A stretch of 64,000 bases of DNA. Source: Candidatus Geothermocultor quzhuomuensis. GTDB lineage: Bacteria > Actinomycetota > Aquicultoria > Geothermocultorales > Geothermocultoraceae. The notes under the pieces are model-generated. The model searched no databases, was not told the DNA's origin, and worked only from the letters and a program-made list of their open reading frames with translations. The position numbers were made by a program, and so were the translations under genes. Every line of letters begins with the position of its first letter. Position 1 is the stretch's first letter. Shown piece after piece: positions 52,576 through 60,907 of the stretch. The stretch lies in contig JACVJC010000005.1 of assembly GCA_015711795.1 (NCBI GenBank), positions 24,709-88,708 of the forward strand, read 5' to 3'.

Positions 52576-52622
52576 AAGTGGCAAAGCCGCCTGAATCAAA
52601 GGTGATTTTTAGCCACTTTTTT
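52576..52622 (+). promoter_or_regulatory. Second hexaloop attenuator before amtB
   Basis: GGC/GCC hairpin (52580-52591, loop AAAGCC) and AATC/GATT hairpin (52594-52607, loop AAAGGT), both with A1 and G4, lie inside a terminator with arms AAGTGGC (52576-52582) and GCCACTT (52612-52618) plus T run. Here the first hairpin, not the second, competes with the terminator. A GGC-AAA-GCC triloop is an alternative fold. Confidence 0.55.
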
Positions 52623-52645
52623 GTTTGGAAAAAGGAGTGATTTAG

Positions 52646-54163
52646 ATGAAAAGGGAAATGAGCATTCTAGCTATCTTAACCTTGATTATCCTTGCCTTTA
52701 ACGCCGGAGTTGCTCTTGCAGGAGACCCAACTGGGGCTAATTTGGACGGAAAAGCAACCTATGAAAGTCTCTACGCTAACCAGAGCCTCAAAGAGGCAGT
52801 GGGAAGAAATGCCCTGGCTATTAACTTCGTTTGGGTACTACTCGTTGGGGTTCTTATTCTTTTTATGCAAGCTGGTTTTGCCATGGTCGAAGTAGGTTTC
52901 ACCCGAGCGCTCAATGCTGCCCATGTAGTTATGACCAACTTTGTTATCTTCTCCATTGGCGTGCTCGGATTCTGGGCAGTAGGGTTTGCTTTAATGTTTG
53001 GTGGAGCAGGGGGTCTTGCTTCCTTAGGCGGCTTAGACCCTTTAAACGGGCTTTTTGAAATTGTCAAAGGTTGGGGCATTTTTGGTACTAAAGGATTTTT
53101 CTTAAGCGGTGACGCCTACGATGTTGGTGTTTTCCTTCTCTTTTTGTTTCAGGTTGTCTTTATGGATACCATGGCAACTATCCCAACTGGAGCCCTTGCG
53201 GAGCGCTGGAAATGGGCAGCTTTTTGTATCTATGGCTTATTTGTTTCAACCATCCTCTATCCCATTTTTGGCAATTGGGTCTGGGGCGGTGGCTGGCTCG
53301 CTAAGTTAGGGTCAAACCTAGGGCTTAGTCATGGCTACATCGATTTTGCTGGTTCCTCAGTAGTTCACGCCGTTGGCGGTTTAACTGCCCTCACTGGAGC
53401 TTATATTCTTGGCTCCCGAATTGGCAAATTCAATAAAGACGGTTCACCTAATGCCATGCCAGGCCACAATATCCCGCTAGCTATCCTTGGCACTTTCATT
53501 TTGCTCTTTGGCTGGTTTGGTTTTAATGCCGGTAGTACCCTTGCTGCTACTGATTTGAGAATTTCAGTTGTTGCTGTTAACACTATGCTTGCTTCAGCAG
53601 CTGGTTCCTTAGCTGCCATGCTCTTAGTCTGGGGGCTCTTTGGTAAACCTGACCCTTCAATGACCGCCAATGGAATGCTAGCTGGTTTAGTAGCTATTAC
53701 TGCTCCTTGTGCCTTTGTCCCAGCTTGGACAGCTGTTCTCATCGGAGCCATTGGTGGATTGCTCGTAGTTGGAGGAGTTCTTTTTGTCGAACATAAACTC
53801 AAAATTGACGACCCAGTGGGGGCAATTTCAGTCCACGGGTTTAATGGTCTTTGGGGAGTCATTTCTCTAGGTATTTTTGCTGATGGAACTTATGGTACTG
53901 GTTGGAATGGTGTTGATGGAGCTGTCCGCGGTTTTCTTTTTGGCGATGCTAGCCAGCTCGCGGCTCAGCTTATCGGTGCAGGCGTTTGTCTTGTTTATAC
54001 TCTCTCCTTGTCTTATCTCTTCTTCAAGGTTCAAGACAAAATAATGGGTATTCGAGTTAGTGAGCGTCAAGAGCTTCTTGGTCTCGATATTCCTGAAATG
54101 GGTTCTTTGGCTTATCACGGCTTAGTTACTTCAAAGTTTGAATCAAGGGGGGAAGCAGCATGA
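52646..54163 (+). CDS. amtB: Ammonium transporter
   Basis: 505 residues, signal peptide plus eleven helices. The cleavable leader ends in G-V-A-L-A-G. Conserved pore and signature stretches include MQAGFAMVEVG, DFAGSSVVHAVGGLTAL, GWFGFNAGST and the second pore His in SVHGFNGLWG. It imports ammonium and is gated by the PII protein encoded next (four-base overlap with glnK). ATG behind AAAGGAG. The leader has two stacked attenuators, so expression needs antitermination. Confidence 0.96.
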   Translation: MKREMSILAILTLIILAFNAGVALAGDPTGANLDGKATYESLYANQSLKEAVGRNALAINFVWVLLVGVLILFMQAGFAMVEVGFTRALNAAHVVMTNFVIFSIGVLGFWAVGFALMFGGAGGLASLGGLDPLNGLFEIVKGWGIFGTKGFFLSGDAYDVGVFLLFLFQVVFMDTMATIPTGALAERWKWAAFCIYGLFVSTILYPIFGNWVWGGGWLAKLGSNLGLSHGYIDFAGSSVVHAVGGLTALTGAYILGSRIGKFNKDGSPNAMPGHNIPLAILGTFILLFGWFGFNAGSTLAATDLRISVVAVNTMLASAAGSLAAMLLVWGLFGKPDPSMTANGMLAGLVAITAPCAFVPAWTAVLIGAIGGLLVVGGVLFVEHKLKIDDPVGAISVHGFNGLWGVISLGIFADGTYGTGWNGVDGAVRGFLFGDASQLAAQLIGAGVCLVYTLSLSYLFFKVQDKIMGIRVSERQELLGLDIPEMGSLAYHGLVTSKFESRGEAA

Positions 54164-54498
54164 AATGTGTTTGCGCTTTTATTCGACCGCTTAAACTTGA
54201 TGATGTTAAAAAAGCCCTTAAAGCCCTTGATGTCCCAGGCATTACCATCAGTGAAGTGAGAGGCTCAGGCCATCAAAAAGGCTACACGGAAACTTGGCGC
54301 GGAGATGAGATTAGCATCGACCTCTTACCCAAGATAAAAGTGGAGACATTTGTCCCTGATGAAAAAGTGGAAGAGGTCGTTAAAGCAATCATCCAGGCAG
54401 CTCGAACTGGTGAGATTGGTGATGGCAAAATCATCGTCACCCCGATTGAAGAAGCAATGGCAATAAGAACTGGGCTTAGGGGCGAAGAAGCTATCTGA
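54160..54498 (+). CDS. glnK: PII nitrogen-regulatory protein GlnK without the uridylylated tyrosine
   Basis: 112 residues. PII core: K-L-D-D-V-K-K-A-L, ISEVRGSGHQKG, and C-terminal VEEVVKAIIQAARTGEIGDGKI with the ATP-binding loop. In the T-loop the E. coli Y-R-G-A-E-Y segment is W-R-G-D-E-I, so the Tyr51 that GlnD uridylylates is Ile. Signalling is therefore probably by ATP/ADP/2-oxoglutarate binding alone. It most likely controls AmtB, being translationally coupled to it, and a strong terminator follows. Confidence 0.95.
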   Translation: MKCVCAFIRPLKLDDVKKALKALDVPGITISEVRGSGHQKGYTETWRGDEISIDLLPKIKVETFVPDEKVEEVVKAIIQAARTGEIGDGKIIVTPIEEAMAIRTGLRGEEAI

Positions 54499-54514
54499 AA
54501 AATAGCAGTTTTTT

Positions 54515-54547
54515 GAGGGCTCCGTTACCACGGAGCCCTCTCTTTTT
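54515..54547 (+). terminator. Terminator after amtB-glnK
   Basis: GAGGGCTCCG (54515-54524), six-base loop, CGGAGCCCTC (54531-54540), then TCTTTTT. Confidence 0.92.
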
Positions 54548-54574
54548 ACTTTATTTATTAAGAGATTCTTATAA

Positions 54575-54644
54575 GGCACAATGATGTACCCAAAAATAAA
54601 ATAGAACAAAGAGGTTCTGCGAAAAGCAGAACTTTTCCTTTTTT
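54575..54644 (+). promoter_or_regulatory. ANTAR-type dual hexaloop leader with terminator, upstream of the glnA unit
   Basis: The clearest of the set. P1: GGCAC/GTACC (54575-54590, one mismatch) with loop AATGAT. P2: AGAAC/GTTCT (54603-54618) with loop AAAGAG. Both loops have A1 and G4. The right arm of P2 is the left arm of the terminator GTTCTGC-GAAAA-GCAGAAC (54614-54632), followed by TTTTCCTTTTTT. Binding at P1-P2 would therefore release transcription into 54657 and glnA. Confidence 0.86.
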
Positions 54645-54656
54645 AGAAGGTGAAAA

Positions 54657-54896
54657 ATGGATAAAGAACAACTCAAGGTTGTTTCTTTGGAGAAAGAAAA
54701 TCCATCAGTAAAAGCGGAAAAGTCAATCCCAACTGAATTGGAACTCTTCAAAGGAGTGGTCAAGAGCTTAGTCGAAAACTCTTTAAAGACAATGAACGAG
54801 ATAGGCGAGTCCTACCCTGAATTATCCTGGGAAAAATATGAGCTTCTCTACCACTACTTGGATTATTTAAAAAGGCTCTGCGAAGGAAAAGCTTAA
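54657..54896 (+). CDS. Small hypothetical protein ahead of glnA
   Basis: 79 residues; I do not recognise it. It is predicted to be helical and soluble, with an acidic/charged N-terminal third and a second half with repeated hydrophobic positions (L-F-K-G-V-V-K-S-L-V and Y-E-L-L-Y-H-Y-L-D-Y-L-K-R-L). It lies between the ANTAR leader and glnA, 27 bases before the glnA start, so it is co-transcribed with glnA. By position it could be a glutamine synthetase modulator, but nothing in the sequence proves this. ATG behind AGAAGGTG. Confidence 0.65.
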   Translation: MDKEQLKVVSLEKENPSVKAEKSIPTELELFKGVVKSLVENSLKTMNEIGESYPELSWEKYELLYHYLDYLKRLCEGKA

Positions 54897-54923
54897 AAAA
54901 TAAGTAAAAGGAGGGTTAAGCGT

Positions 54924-56402
54924 ATGTCAACTGAAGTTTTGAAATTTATTAAGGAAAATAACTTGGAGGAAAAAGCGGATAAACTTTTGAGATTGGTCAA
55001 AGAAAAAAATATCCCAGTTGTCGATTTAAAATTCAACGATTTGCCAGGCTTATGGCAACACTTCTCAATGCCCTCTTCCGAATTGACTGAGATGGATGAT
55101 TTAACCAAAAGCATCTTTGTTGAAGGAATCGGTTTTGACGGCTCAAGCATCCGAGGCTTTCAGAAAATTCAGGAAAGCGATATGATTTTAATCCCCGACC
55201 CTAAGACTGCTGTTTTAGACCCTGTTTGTGAAGTTCCAACCTTAAGCATCATCTGCGATATTTATGACCCCTTGACTAAAAAACCTTATACCCGAGACCC
55301 GAGATATATTGCCAAAAAAGCTGAAGCCTACCTGAAAGCAACAGGAATAGCTGATTTAAGCTACTGGGGACCGGAAATGGAGTTTTTCATCTTCGATGAC
55401 ATTCGCTTTGACCAAACTGAAAATGCTGGCTACTATTTTATTGACTCAACGGAAGGCGAATGGAACTCCGGGCGAGATGAGAAGCCTAACCTTGGCTACA
55501 AGCCCCGTTACAAGGAAGGTTACTTCCCTGTCCCTCCTCATGACTCCTATCAAGACTTAAGAAGTGAAGTAATTTTAAAAATGATTGAAACGGGCATTCC
55601 TATAGAAGTTCACCACCATGAGGTTGCCACTGCTGGTCAGGGAGAAATCGATATGAAATTTGACACCTTAACCAATATGGCTGATAAATGCATGATGTAT
55701 AAGTACATCATCAAGAATGTCGCAAGAAAACATAGAAAAGTCGCTACTTTTATGCCCAAGCCTCTCTTTGGTGATAATGGCAGTGGTATGCACACCCACC
55801 AAAGTCTCTGGAAAAATGGAAAGAATATCTTTTATGACCCTGATGGTTATGCTCTCCTTAGCCAAACAGCTAAATATTACATTGGAGGACTTTTAAAGCA
55901 CGCCGCTGCTTTAATGGCTTTTTGTGCTCCAACAACCAATTCTTATAAGAGACTTGTCCCTGGCTACGAGGCACCAGTTAATTTAACTTACTCGCACCGA
56001 AATCGGAGCGCTGCAGTTAGAATTCCTGTTTATACCGAAAATCCCAAGACAAAGAGGATAGAGTTCCGACCACCTGATAGCTCTTGCAATCCTTACCTTG
56101 CTTTTGCCGCTATGCTAATGGCAGGAATTGATGGAATTGAAAACAAAATTGACCCTGGAGAACCCCTCGATAAAAACACCTATGAGCTATCAAAGCAAGA
56201 AGCGAGAAAAGTAAAGACAGTCCCTGGTTCACTGGAAGAAGCCTTAAATGCTTTGGAAAAGGACAGGGACTTCTTGTTAAAAGGTGATGTCTTTACCCAA
56301 GATGTCCTGGATGTTTGGATTGAATATAAAAGAAAAAAGGAAATTGAGGCGGTAAAGCTCCGACCTCACCCATACGAATTTTATCTTTATTTTGATATCT
56401 AA
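54924..56402 (+). CDS. glnA: Glutamine synthetase type I (beta-like)
   Basis: 492 residues. [10 protein letters not shown], the metal ligand region [38 protein letters not shown], the ATP site N-R-S-A-A-V-R-I-P and [14 protein letters not shown] [13 protein letters not shown] are present. The adenylylation-loop tyrosine position is kept in D-K-N-T-Y-E-L-S. The length and two insertions fit the GSI-beta group. It makes glutamine from glutamate and ammonia. The strong AAGGAGGG precedes ATG. A 34-base perfect palindrome lies downstream. Confidence 0.96.
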   Translation: MSTEVLKFIKENNLEEKADKLLRLVKEKNIPVVDLKFNDLPGLWQHFSMPSSELTEMDDLTKSIFVEGIGFDGSSIRGFQKIQESDMILIPDPKTAVLDPVCEVPTLSIICDIYDPLTKKPYTRDPRYIAKKAEAYLKATGIADLSYWGPEMEFFIFDDIRFDQTENAGYYFIDSTEGEWNSGRDEKPNLGYKPRYKEGYFPVPPHDSYQDLRSEVILKMIETGIPIEVHHHEVATAGQGEIDMKFDTLTNMADKCMMYKYIIKNVARKHRKVATFMPKPLFGDNGSGMHTHQSLWKNGKNIFYDPDGYALLSQTAKYYIGGLLKHAAALMAFCAPTTNSYKRLVPGYEAPVNLTYSHRNRSAAVRIPVYTENPKTKRIEFRPPDSSCNPYLAFAAMLMAGIDGIENKIDPGEPLDKNTYELSKQEARKVKTVPGSLEEALNALEKDRDFLLKGDVFTQDVLDVWIEYKRKKEIEAVKLRPHPYEFYLYFDI

Positions 56403-56423
56403 ACTCTTGGAAGCCAGTCCTTA

Positions 56424-56457
56424 CCCTTTCCCACTTTCTCGAGAAAGTGGGAAAGGG
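56424..56457. terminator. 34-base perfect palindrome after glnA
   Basis: Arms 56424-56440 and 56441-56457 are exact complements (CCCTTTCCCACTTTCTC and its reverse complement) with no spacer. It probably ends or stabilises the glnA transcript, although only three T follow. It could extrude as a cruciform in DNA. Confidence 0.7.
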
Positions 56458-56542
56458 TTTGAAGCAAGCAATCCAATCAGCTAAACTATTTCTAAAAATA
56501 ATTAAGGGATAAGAATTATAAATAAAATAAATTAAAAAAGAA

Positions 56543-57265
56543 ATGAATGAAATTCAACAAAAACTAATTACTTGGATAAAAGAAAAGGTAGAAAAAGCTG
56601 GGGCTAAAGGAGCAGTTGTTGGTTTAAGTGGAGGCGTTGACTCATCGGTCGTAGCAGTTCTTTGCAAAAAAGCTTTCCCTAAAAACACCTTAGGACTAAT
56701 TATGCCTTGCCAGAGCAAGGAAAGTGATATTCAAGACGCTAAAAAGATTGCCACCAAATTTAAAATTCCTTATAAAATTGTGAGTCTTGATGAAGTTTAC
56801 AACTCACTTGTTCACCAATTATTGGAAAGTAAATTACACTCCCAACCCAACAAGATTGCCTTAGGAAATATCAAGCCAAGGTTAAGAATGATAACTCTTT
56901 ATTACTTTGCCAATCTTCTTAATTACCTCGTAGTAGGAACAGGCAATAAAAGTGAACTTACCCTGGGCTATTTTACCAAGTACGGAGACGGAGGAGTGGA
57001 TTTACTTCCTTTAGGAAATTTAGTTAAAACTGAAGTAAAAAAATTAGCCAAAAAATTAGGAATACCTGAAGAAATTATTAAAAAGACACCCTCAGCTGGT
57101 TTATGGGAAGGACAAACAGACGAAGGTGAACTGGGCTTTACTTATGAAAAACTCGACCGCTTTCTTTTAACTGGTAAAGCATCACCTGAGCTTGTGTCAA
57201 CCATTAAACAAATGGAAAAAGGAAGCTCCCACAAGAGAAAACCCCCTCTAATTCCTCCTTTTTAA
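56543..57265 (+). CDS. nadE: NH3-dependent NAD+ synthetase
   Basis: 240 residues. The PP-loop G-L-S-G-G-V-D-S-S-V lies near residue 27, with VVGTGNKSELTLGYFTKYGDGG and DLLPLGNLVKTEVKKLA following, and the C-terminal S-H-K-R-K-P-P. There is no glutaminase domain, so ammonia is the donor, fitting its position amid ammonium genes. The ribosome site is weak (AAAAAGAA). It may be read through from glnA or have its own promoter in the 140-base spacer. Confidence 0.95.
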   Translation: MNEIQQKLITWIKEKVEKAGAKGAVVGLSGGVDSSVVAVLCKKAFPKNTLGLIMPCQSKESDIQDAKKIATKFKIPYKIVSLDEVYNSLVHQLLESKLHSQPNKIALGNIKPRLRMITLYYFANLLNYLVVGTGNKSELTLGYFTKYGDGGVDLLPLGNLVKTEVKKLAKKLGIPEEIIKKTPSAGLWEGQTDEGELGFTYEKLDRFLLTGKASPELVSTIKQMEKGSSHKRKPPLIPPF

Positions 57266-57638
57266 TAATTGGCAAGCGAAAAAGCTGTCAAACAAACATC
57301 GAGGAGTGGTAGCAAACAGAAAGAAATTCTAAGCACCAAACATAAACAAATTCAAGCTGTTTAGCTGTTTCGATTACCTAGTTAGAATTTATTAGAAAAG
57401 CTCGAGCAAGAAAGATATAATAATTTGAAGCATGATGGAAATTTAATTTTGAACAAAAGTGGCAGTTTTTCTTTTTTGAGATAGCATTTTTGATAAATTT
57501 AAAATACAAAGAAGCAGTAGAAAGTAGAAGCAAGTAAAATATGAAATACAAAGTAAGAAAAATGAAAGGGATTTTTAAATTATTTTTAAATTACAATCTC
57601 TTAAGTGTTAAAATAAAACTTTCAGGGAGGGTATTAAA
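57266..57638. other. Non-coding spacer between nadE and second glnA
   Basis: No gene seen. It contains the spacer word GAAATTCTAAGCACCAAAC (57324-57342), related to words at 28431 and 38821, and an AT-rich promoter candidate TTAAAT-N17-TAAAAT just before 57639. No hexaloop hairpin like those before amtB was found. Confidence 0.6.
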
Positions 57639-58973
57639 ATGGAAAAAGTTAAAAAAGATAAAAAATATGTTTTAAAAACAGTTGAAGAAAATAGCATCAA
57701 ATTTATTGAACTTTGGTTCTCTGACATCCTTGGATTTCTTAAGAGCTTTACTATTACCCGAGAAGAACTGGATAAAGCTTTTGACGAAGGAATGGGTTTT
57801 GATGGTTCTTCAGTTGAAGGCTTCGTTCGAATAGAAGAAAGTGATACTATTGCTCTTCCTGACCCTTCAACTTTCGCTATTTTACCTTGGAAAACGGGAG
57901 AAAGAGCAGTGGCTAGAATGTTTTGTGATATTTATACCCCGGATGGCAAACCATTTGAAGGTGACCCTCGCTTTGTCTTAAAAAAGAATCTCGAGAGAGC
58001 TAAGGAAAAAGGCTTTACTTTTTACGTTGGGCCAGAACTTGAATATTTTTATTTTAAAGAATCTTCTTACCCTCAAATCCTTGATAAAGGTGGTTACTTT
58101 GACTTAATTCCTCGTGATGAAGCCATTGGTTTAAGGCAAGAAACCGTTCTTGCTCTAGAAGAAATGGGAATTGAAGTTGAATTTGCTCATCACGAAGTTG
58201 CTCCTTCTCAACACGAAATAGATCTCCGCTACGACGAAGCCTTAAGTATGGCTGATAAAGTAATGACCTACCGTTTCATAGTAAAAGAAATTGCCTTTCG
58301 AAATGGAGTTTATGCTACATTTATGCCTAAACCCCTCCTTACCGAAAATGGTTCGGGGATGCATACTCATATGTCTCTCTTTAAAGATGCCACTAATGCC
58401 TTTTTTGACCCGAAAGACAAATATCATCTCTCTAAAGAAGGTAAGAGTTTTATTGCTGGCTTAATGAAGCACACCGCTGAATTCACCGCTGTGACAAATC
58501 AATGGGTCAATTCTTACAAGCGCCTAGTCCCTGGATATGAGGCACCTGTTTACATAACTTGGGCTCAAAAAAATCGCTCTGATATGATTCGAGTACCTAT
58601 GTATAAACCAGGAAAAGAAGAAGCAACCCGAATCGAGTTAAGAAGTCCTGATCCGGCTTGCAATCCTTACTTAGCTTTCTCAGTTATGCTTGCAGCTGGA
58701 TTAGAAGGGATTGAAAAAAAATACGAACTTCCTGACCCAGTCGAAGAAAATGTTTACAAAATGAGCGAAGAAGAAAGGGCAAAAAGAAATATTGGTACTC
58801 TCCCTGGGAGCCTAATCGAAGCAATTAGATTAGCTGAGCAAAGTAAACTTGTTAAAAAAGCTCTCGGTAACCATGTCTTTACTCACTTTATCCAAAATAA
58901 AAAGGTGGAGTGGGACAATTATCGAAAAACTATTACCTCCTATGAGCTCGAGAAATATTTACCTGTTCTTTAA
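57639..58973 (+). CDS. glnA: Second glutamine synthetase, type I (alpha-like)
   Basis: 444 residues. Motifs: [47 protein letters not shown] and RSPDPACNPYLAF. It lacks the insertions of the first copy and fits the GSI-alpha group typical of Firmicutes and Archaea, which is usually feedback-inhibited rather than adenylylated. The corresponding loop reads E-E-N-V-Y-K-M. It has its own promoter region and GGGAGGG site. Why two synthetases are kept together is unknown; different regulation is likely. Confidence 0.95.
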   Translation: MEKVKKDKKYVLKTVEENSIKFIELWFSDILGFLKSFTITREELDKAFDEGMGFDGSSVEGFVRIEESDTIALPDPSTFAILPWKTGERAVARMFCDIYTPDGKPFEGDPRFVLKKNLERAKEKGFTFYVGPELEYFYFKESSYPQILDKGGYFDLIPRDEAIGLRQETVLALEEMGIEVEFAHHEVAPSQHEIDLRYDEALSMADKVMTYRFIVKEIAFRNGVYATFMPKPLLTENGSGMHTHMSLFKDATNAFFDPKDKYHLSKEGKSFIAGLMKHTAEFTAVTNQWVNSYKRLVPGYEAPVYITWAQKNRSDMIRVPMYKPGKEEATRIELRSPDPACNPYLAFSVMLAAGLEGIEKKYELPDPVEENVYKMSEEERAKRNIGTLPGSLIEAIRLAEQSKLVKKALGNHVFTHFIQNKKVEWDNYRKTITSYELEKYLPVL

Positions 58974-59042
58974 TTAATTTTAATTTGCCTGTAGTAAATT
59001 TTTATACCTTTAGTTTCCCCTTTTGCATTTCTTGTTCAAAAC

Positions 59043-59071
59043 TTCACTACTTTATGACTTTATGTTATAAT
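59043..59071 (+). promoter_or_regulatory. Promoter of the cytochrome c-like gene
   Basis: TTCACT (59043-59048), 17-base spacer, TATAAT (59066-59071). GAAAGGAGG follows before ATG 59098. Confidence 0.65.
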
Positions 59072-59097
59072 TTAAGTGCGGAGAAAGGAGGAATAAG

Positions 59098-59382
59098 ATG
59101 AAAAAAATCCTCTTTATCCTCACATTAATCTTAATCCTCCCCCTGAGTTTAGCTTGTGGAAGCCCCGAAGAAGAAGCAATTTCCCCTCAACTAATCAAAG
59201 AAGGGCAACAGCTTTATACAACTAAATGCAACAAGTGCCATGAGATAAAGCCAATTGATACTCATGTCCGCACAGGCTGGATATCCTGTGTCGAGAGGAT
59301 GCAAGAAAAAGACCCGACTTGGATTTCTGATGAAGAGAGGGAAAAAATCACTGCTTATTTAAGTGCTTCTGTTAAAGAATAG
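59098..59382 (+). CDS. Small cytochrome c-type lipoprotein
   Basis: 94 residues. Lipobox L-S-L-A-C-G at about residue 20, then haem motif C-N-K-C-H near residue 42 and a candidate axial Met in C-V-E-R-M-Q-E-K-D. The small size and DEEREKITAYLS helix resemble monohaem class I cytochromes. It would carry electrons at the outer face of the membrane. It is single-gene; no cytochrome maturation genes are in the window. Confidence 0.82.
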   Translation: MKKILFILTLILILPLSLACGSPEEEAISPQLIKEGQQLYTTKCNKCHEIKPIDTHVRTGWISCVERMQEKDPTWISDEEREKITAYLSASVKE

Positions 59383-59425
59383 TCCTCTCAATCACAATTG
59401 GTTTTCTCTAAAACCTAATATCTAT

Positions 59426-59454
59426 TTGACCTCCCCTCTATAGCTACTTATAAT
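59426..59454 (+). promoter_or_regulatory. Promoter of larA-like gene
   Basis: TTGACC (59426-59431), 17-base spacer, TATAAT (59449-59454). No ribosome site is seen before ATG 59485. Confidence 0.65.
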
Positions 59455-59484
59455 TTAACAAATCTAAAATTTTTCCCTACTTAA

Positions 59485-60756
59485 ATGATTAAAAATTTAG
59501 AATTAAACTATGGACGGAAAAAAATAAAGTTAGCTTTTCCTATTAAAAATCTTCTTGGCATAATTAAAGGAAAAGAAATTCCCCAAATTAAGAACCCAAT
59601 TAAAAGTATTGCCTCCAGCTTAAACCATCCAATTGAATCTCCTCCAATAAAAAGTCTGGTCAAATCTGGAGAAAAAATAGTTATTTTAGTCTCAGATAAA
59701 ACTCGCATAACTGGAGCAAATTTTTTTCTTCCTCCTCTCATTAACCAACTAAATGATGGTGGAGTAAAAGAAAAAGATATTTCAATCATTTTTACCCTTG
59801 GAGCTCACCTTAAACAAAGTGAAGAAGAAAAAAGAGAGATTGTTGGAGAAAAAGTTGCTCAAAAAATTGCTCTCTTTGACCATGATTGTCATAAAAATTT
59901 AGTTAGGTTAGGCACAACCAGCTTTGGTACCCCGGTTGAAATCAATCGAAAAGTAGTTGAGGCAGATAAAGTTATTTTAACAGGAAGTATTACTTACCAT
60001 TACTATGCTGGTTTTACAGGAGGGAGAAAGAGCATAATGCCAGGGGTAGCTAGTTTTGAGTCAATCCAAGCAAACCATAGCTTAGTTCTGAATCCTTCTC
60101 AAAAAGGCTTTCACCCTCTAGCAATCACTGGCAACCTTAAAGGAAATCCGGTTCACGAAGATATGATTGAAGCTACAAGAATGATAAAACCAGCTTTCTT
60201 AATTAACACTGTTTTTAATGAGAAAGGTAAGTTAGCTGGTATTTTTTGCGGGCAATGGATAAGAGCTCATGATGCAGGCTGCCGATTTTATGATGCCCAC
60301 AATAAGGTAAAAATTAAAAACAAGGCGGAATGTGTTATCGTTAGCGCAGGTGGTTATCCTAAAGACATTAACTTTGTTCAAGCCCACAAAGCTATGGATA
60401 ACGCTGCTTATGCCCTTAAGGAAGGTGGGGTAATGATAGTTTTAGCTGAATGCCTTGAAGGCTACCCTTCATCAACTTATTTAGAATGGTTCTCCCTTGG
60501 CTCAAGTCTAAAAATCGAAGAAAAACTTCGGGCAAAATATTCTGTCGCTGGTCACACCGTTTATTCTGCTTTAAAGAAAGCGGAACGGTTCCAAATTATT
60601 TTAGTCTCCAAATTAAATCCTGAAGATGTCAAAAAAATGAAAATGACCCCCCTTTCTTCGCTTGAAAAAGCTCTGGAAATCGCTCGTAAAACCCTTGGTT
60701 CAAACTTCTCAACTTATGTCATGCCTGAAGGAGTAACAACATTACCCCAAATTTAA
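59485..60756 (+). CDS. larA: LarA-family nickel-pincer racemase
   Basis: 423 residues. H-Y-Y-A-G-F-T-G-G-R-K-S-I-M-P-G (residues about 172-187) holds the His and Lys that bind the nickel-pincer nucleotide cofactor, and FTLGAHLKQSEEE the earlier His. LarA family members racemise or epimerise 2-hydroxy acids such as lactate. larB, larC and larE, needed for the cofactor, are not in the window, so the substrate and cofactor supply are unproven. No close operon partner. Confidence 0.88.
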   Translation: MIKNLELNYGRKKIKLAFPIKNLLGIIKGKEIPQIKNPIKSIASSLNHPIESPPIKSLVKSGEKIVILVSDKTRITGANFFLPPLINQLNDGGVKEKDISIIFTLGAHLKQSEEEKREIVGEKVAQKIALFDHDCHKNLVRLGTTSFGTPVEINRKVVEADKVILTGSITYHYYAGFTGGRKSIMPGVASFESIQANHSLVLNPSQKGFHPLAITGNLKGNPVHEDMIEATRMIKPAFLINTVFNEKGKLAGIFCGQWIRAHDAGCRFYDAHNKVKIKNKAECVIVSAGGYPKDINFVQAHKAMDNAAYALKEGGVMIVLAECLEGYPSSTYLEWFSLGSSLKIEEKLRAKYSVAGHTVYSALKKAERFQIILVSKLNPEDVKKMKMTPLSSLEKALEIARKTLGSNFSTYVMPEGVTTLPQI

Positions 60757-60847
60757 ACCCGTGACTTTTCGCTCAAGGCTCGTGACTTAAATAGTTCTCA
60801 AAACTTTGCTGTTATTGCAATCGTTCCAGCACTTCAGAGCTTTACTC

Positions 60848-60860
60848 GGTGTCAGGCACC
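60848..60860 (+). repeat. REP-like palindromic word GGTGTCAGGCACC
   Basis: Imperfect palindrome GGTG-TCAGG-CACC in the larA-vapB spacer. This word is widespread near REP-associated transposases in other genomes. It occurs once here and no transposase is adjacent. Confidence 0.4.
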
Positions 60861-60907
60861 AGTTTTGTGAACCATCTTTTATTGTTTTGAATCAAAATAT
60901 TATGTAC

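Noticed and set aside
53401..53862. 153-codon minus-strand open frame inside amtB
   Set aside because: Antisense shadow of the transporter; Pro/Thr/Ala-rich composition mirrors the codons of membrane helices.
51849..54590. Treating GGCAC-N6-GTGCC as a DNA operator
   Set aside because: The palindromic words are followed each time by a second hairpin with the same loop rule that overlaps a terminator, which fits RNA antitermination far better; a DNA role is not excluded.
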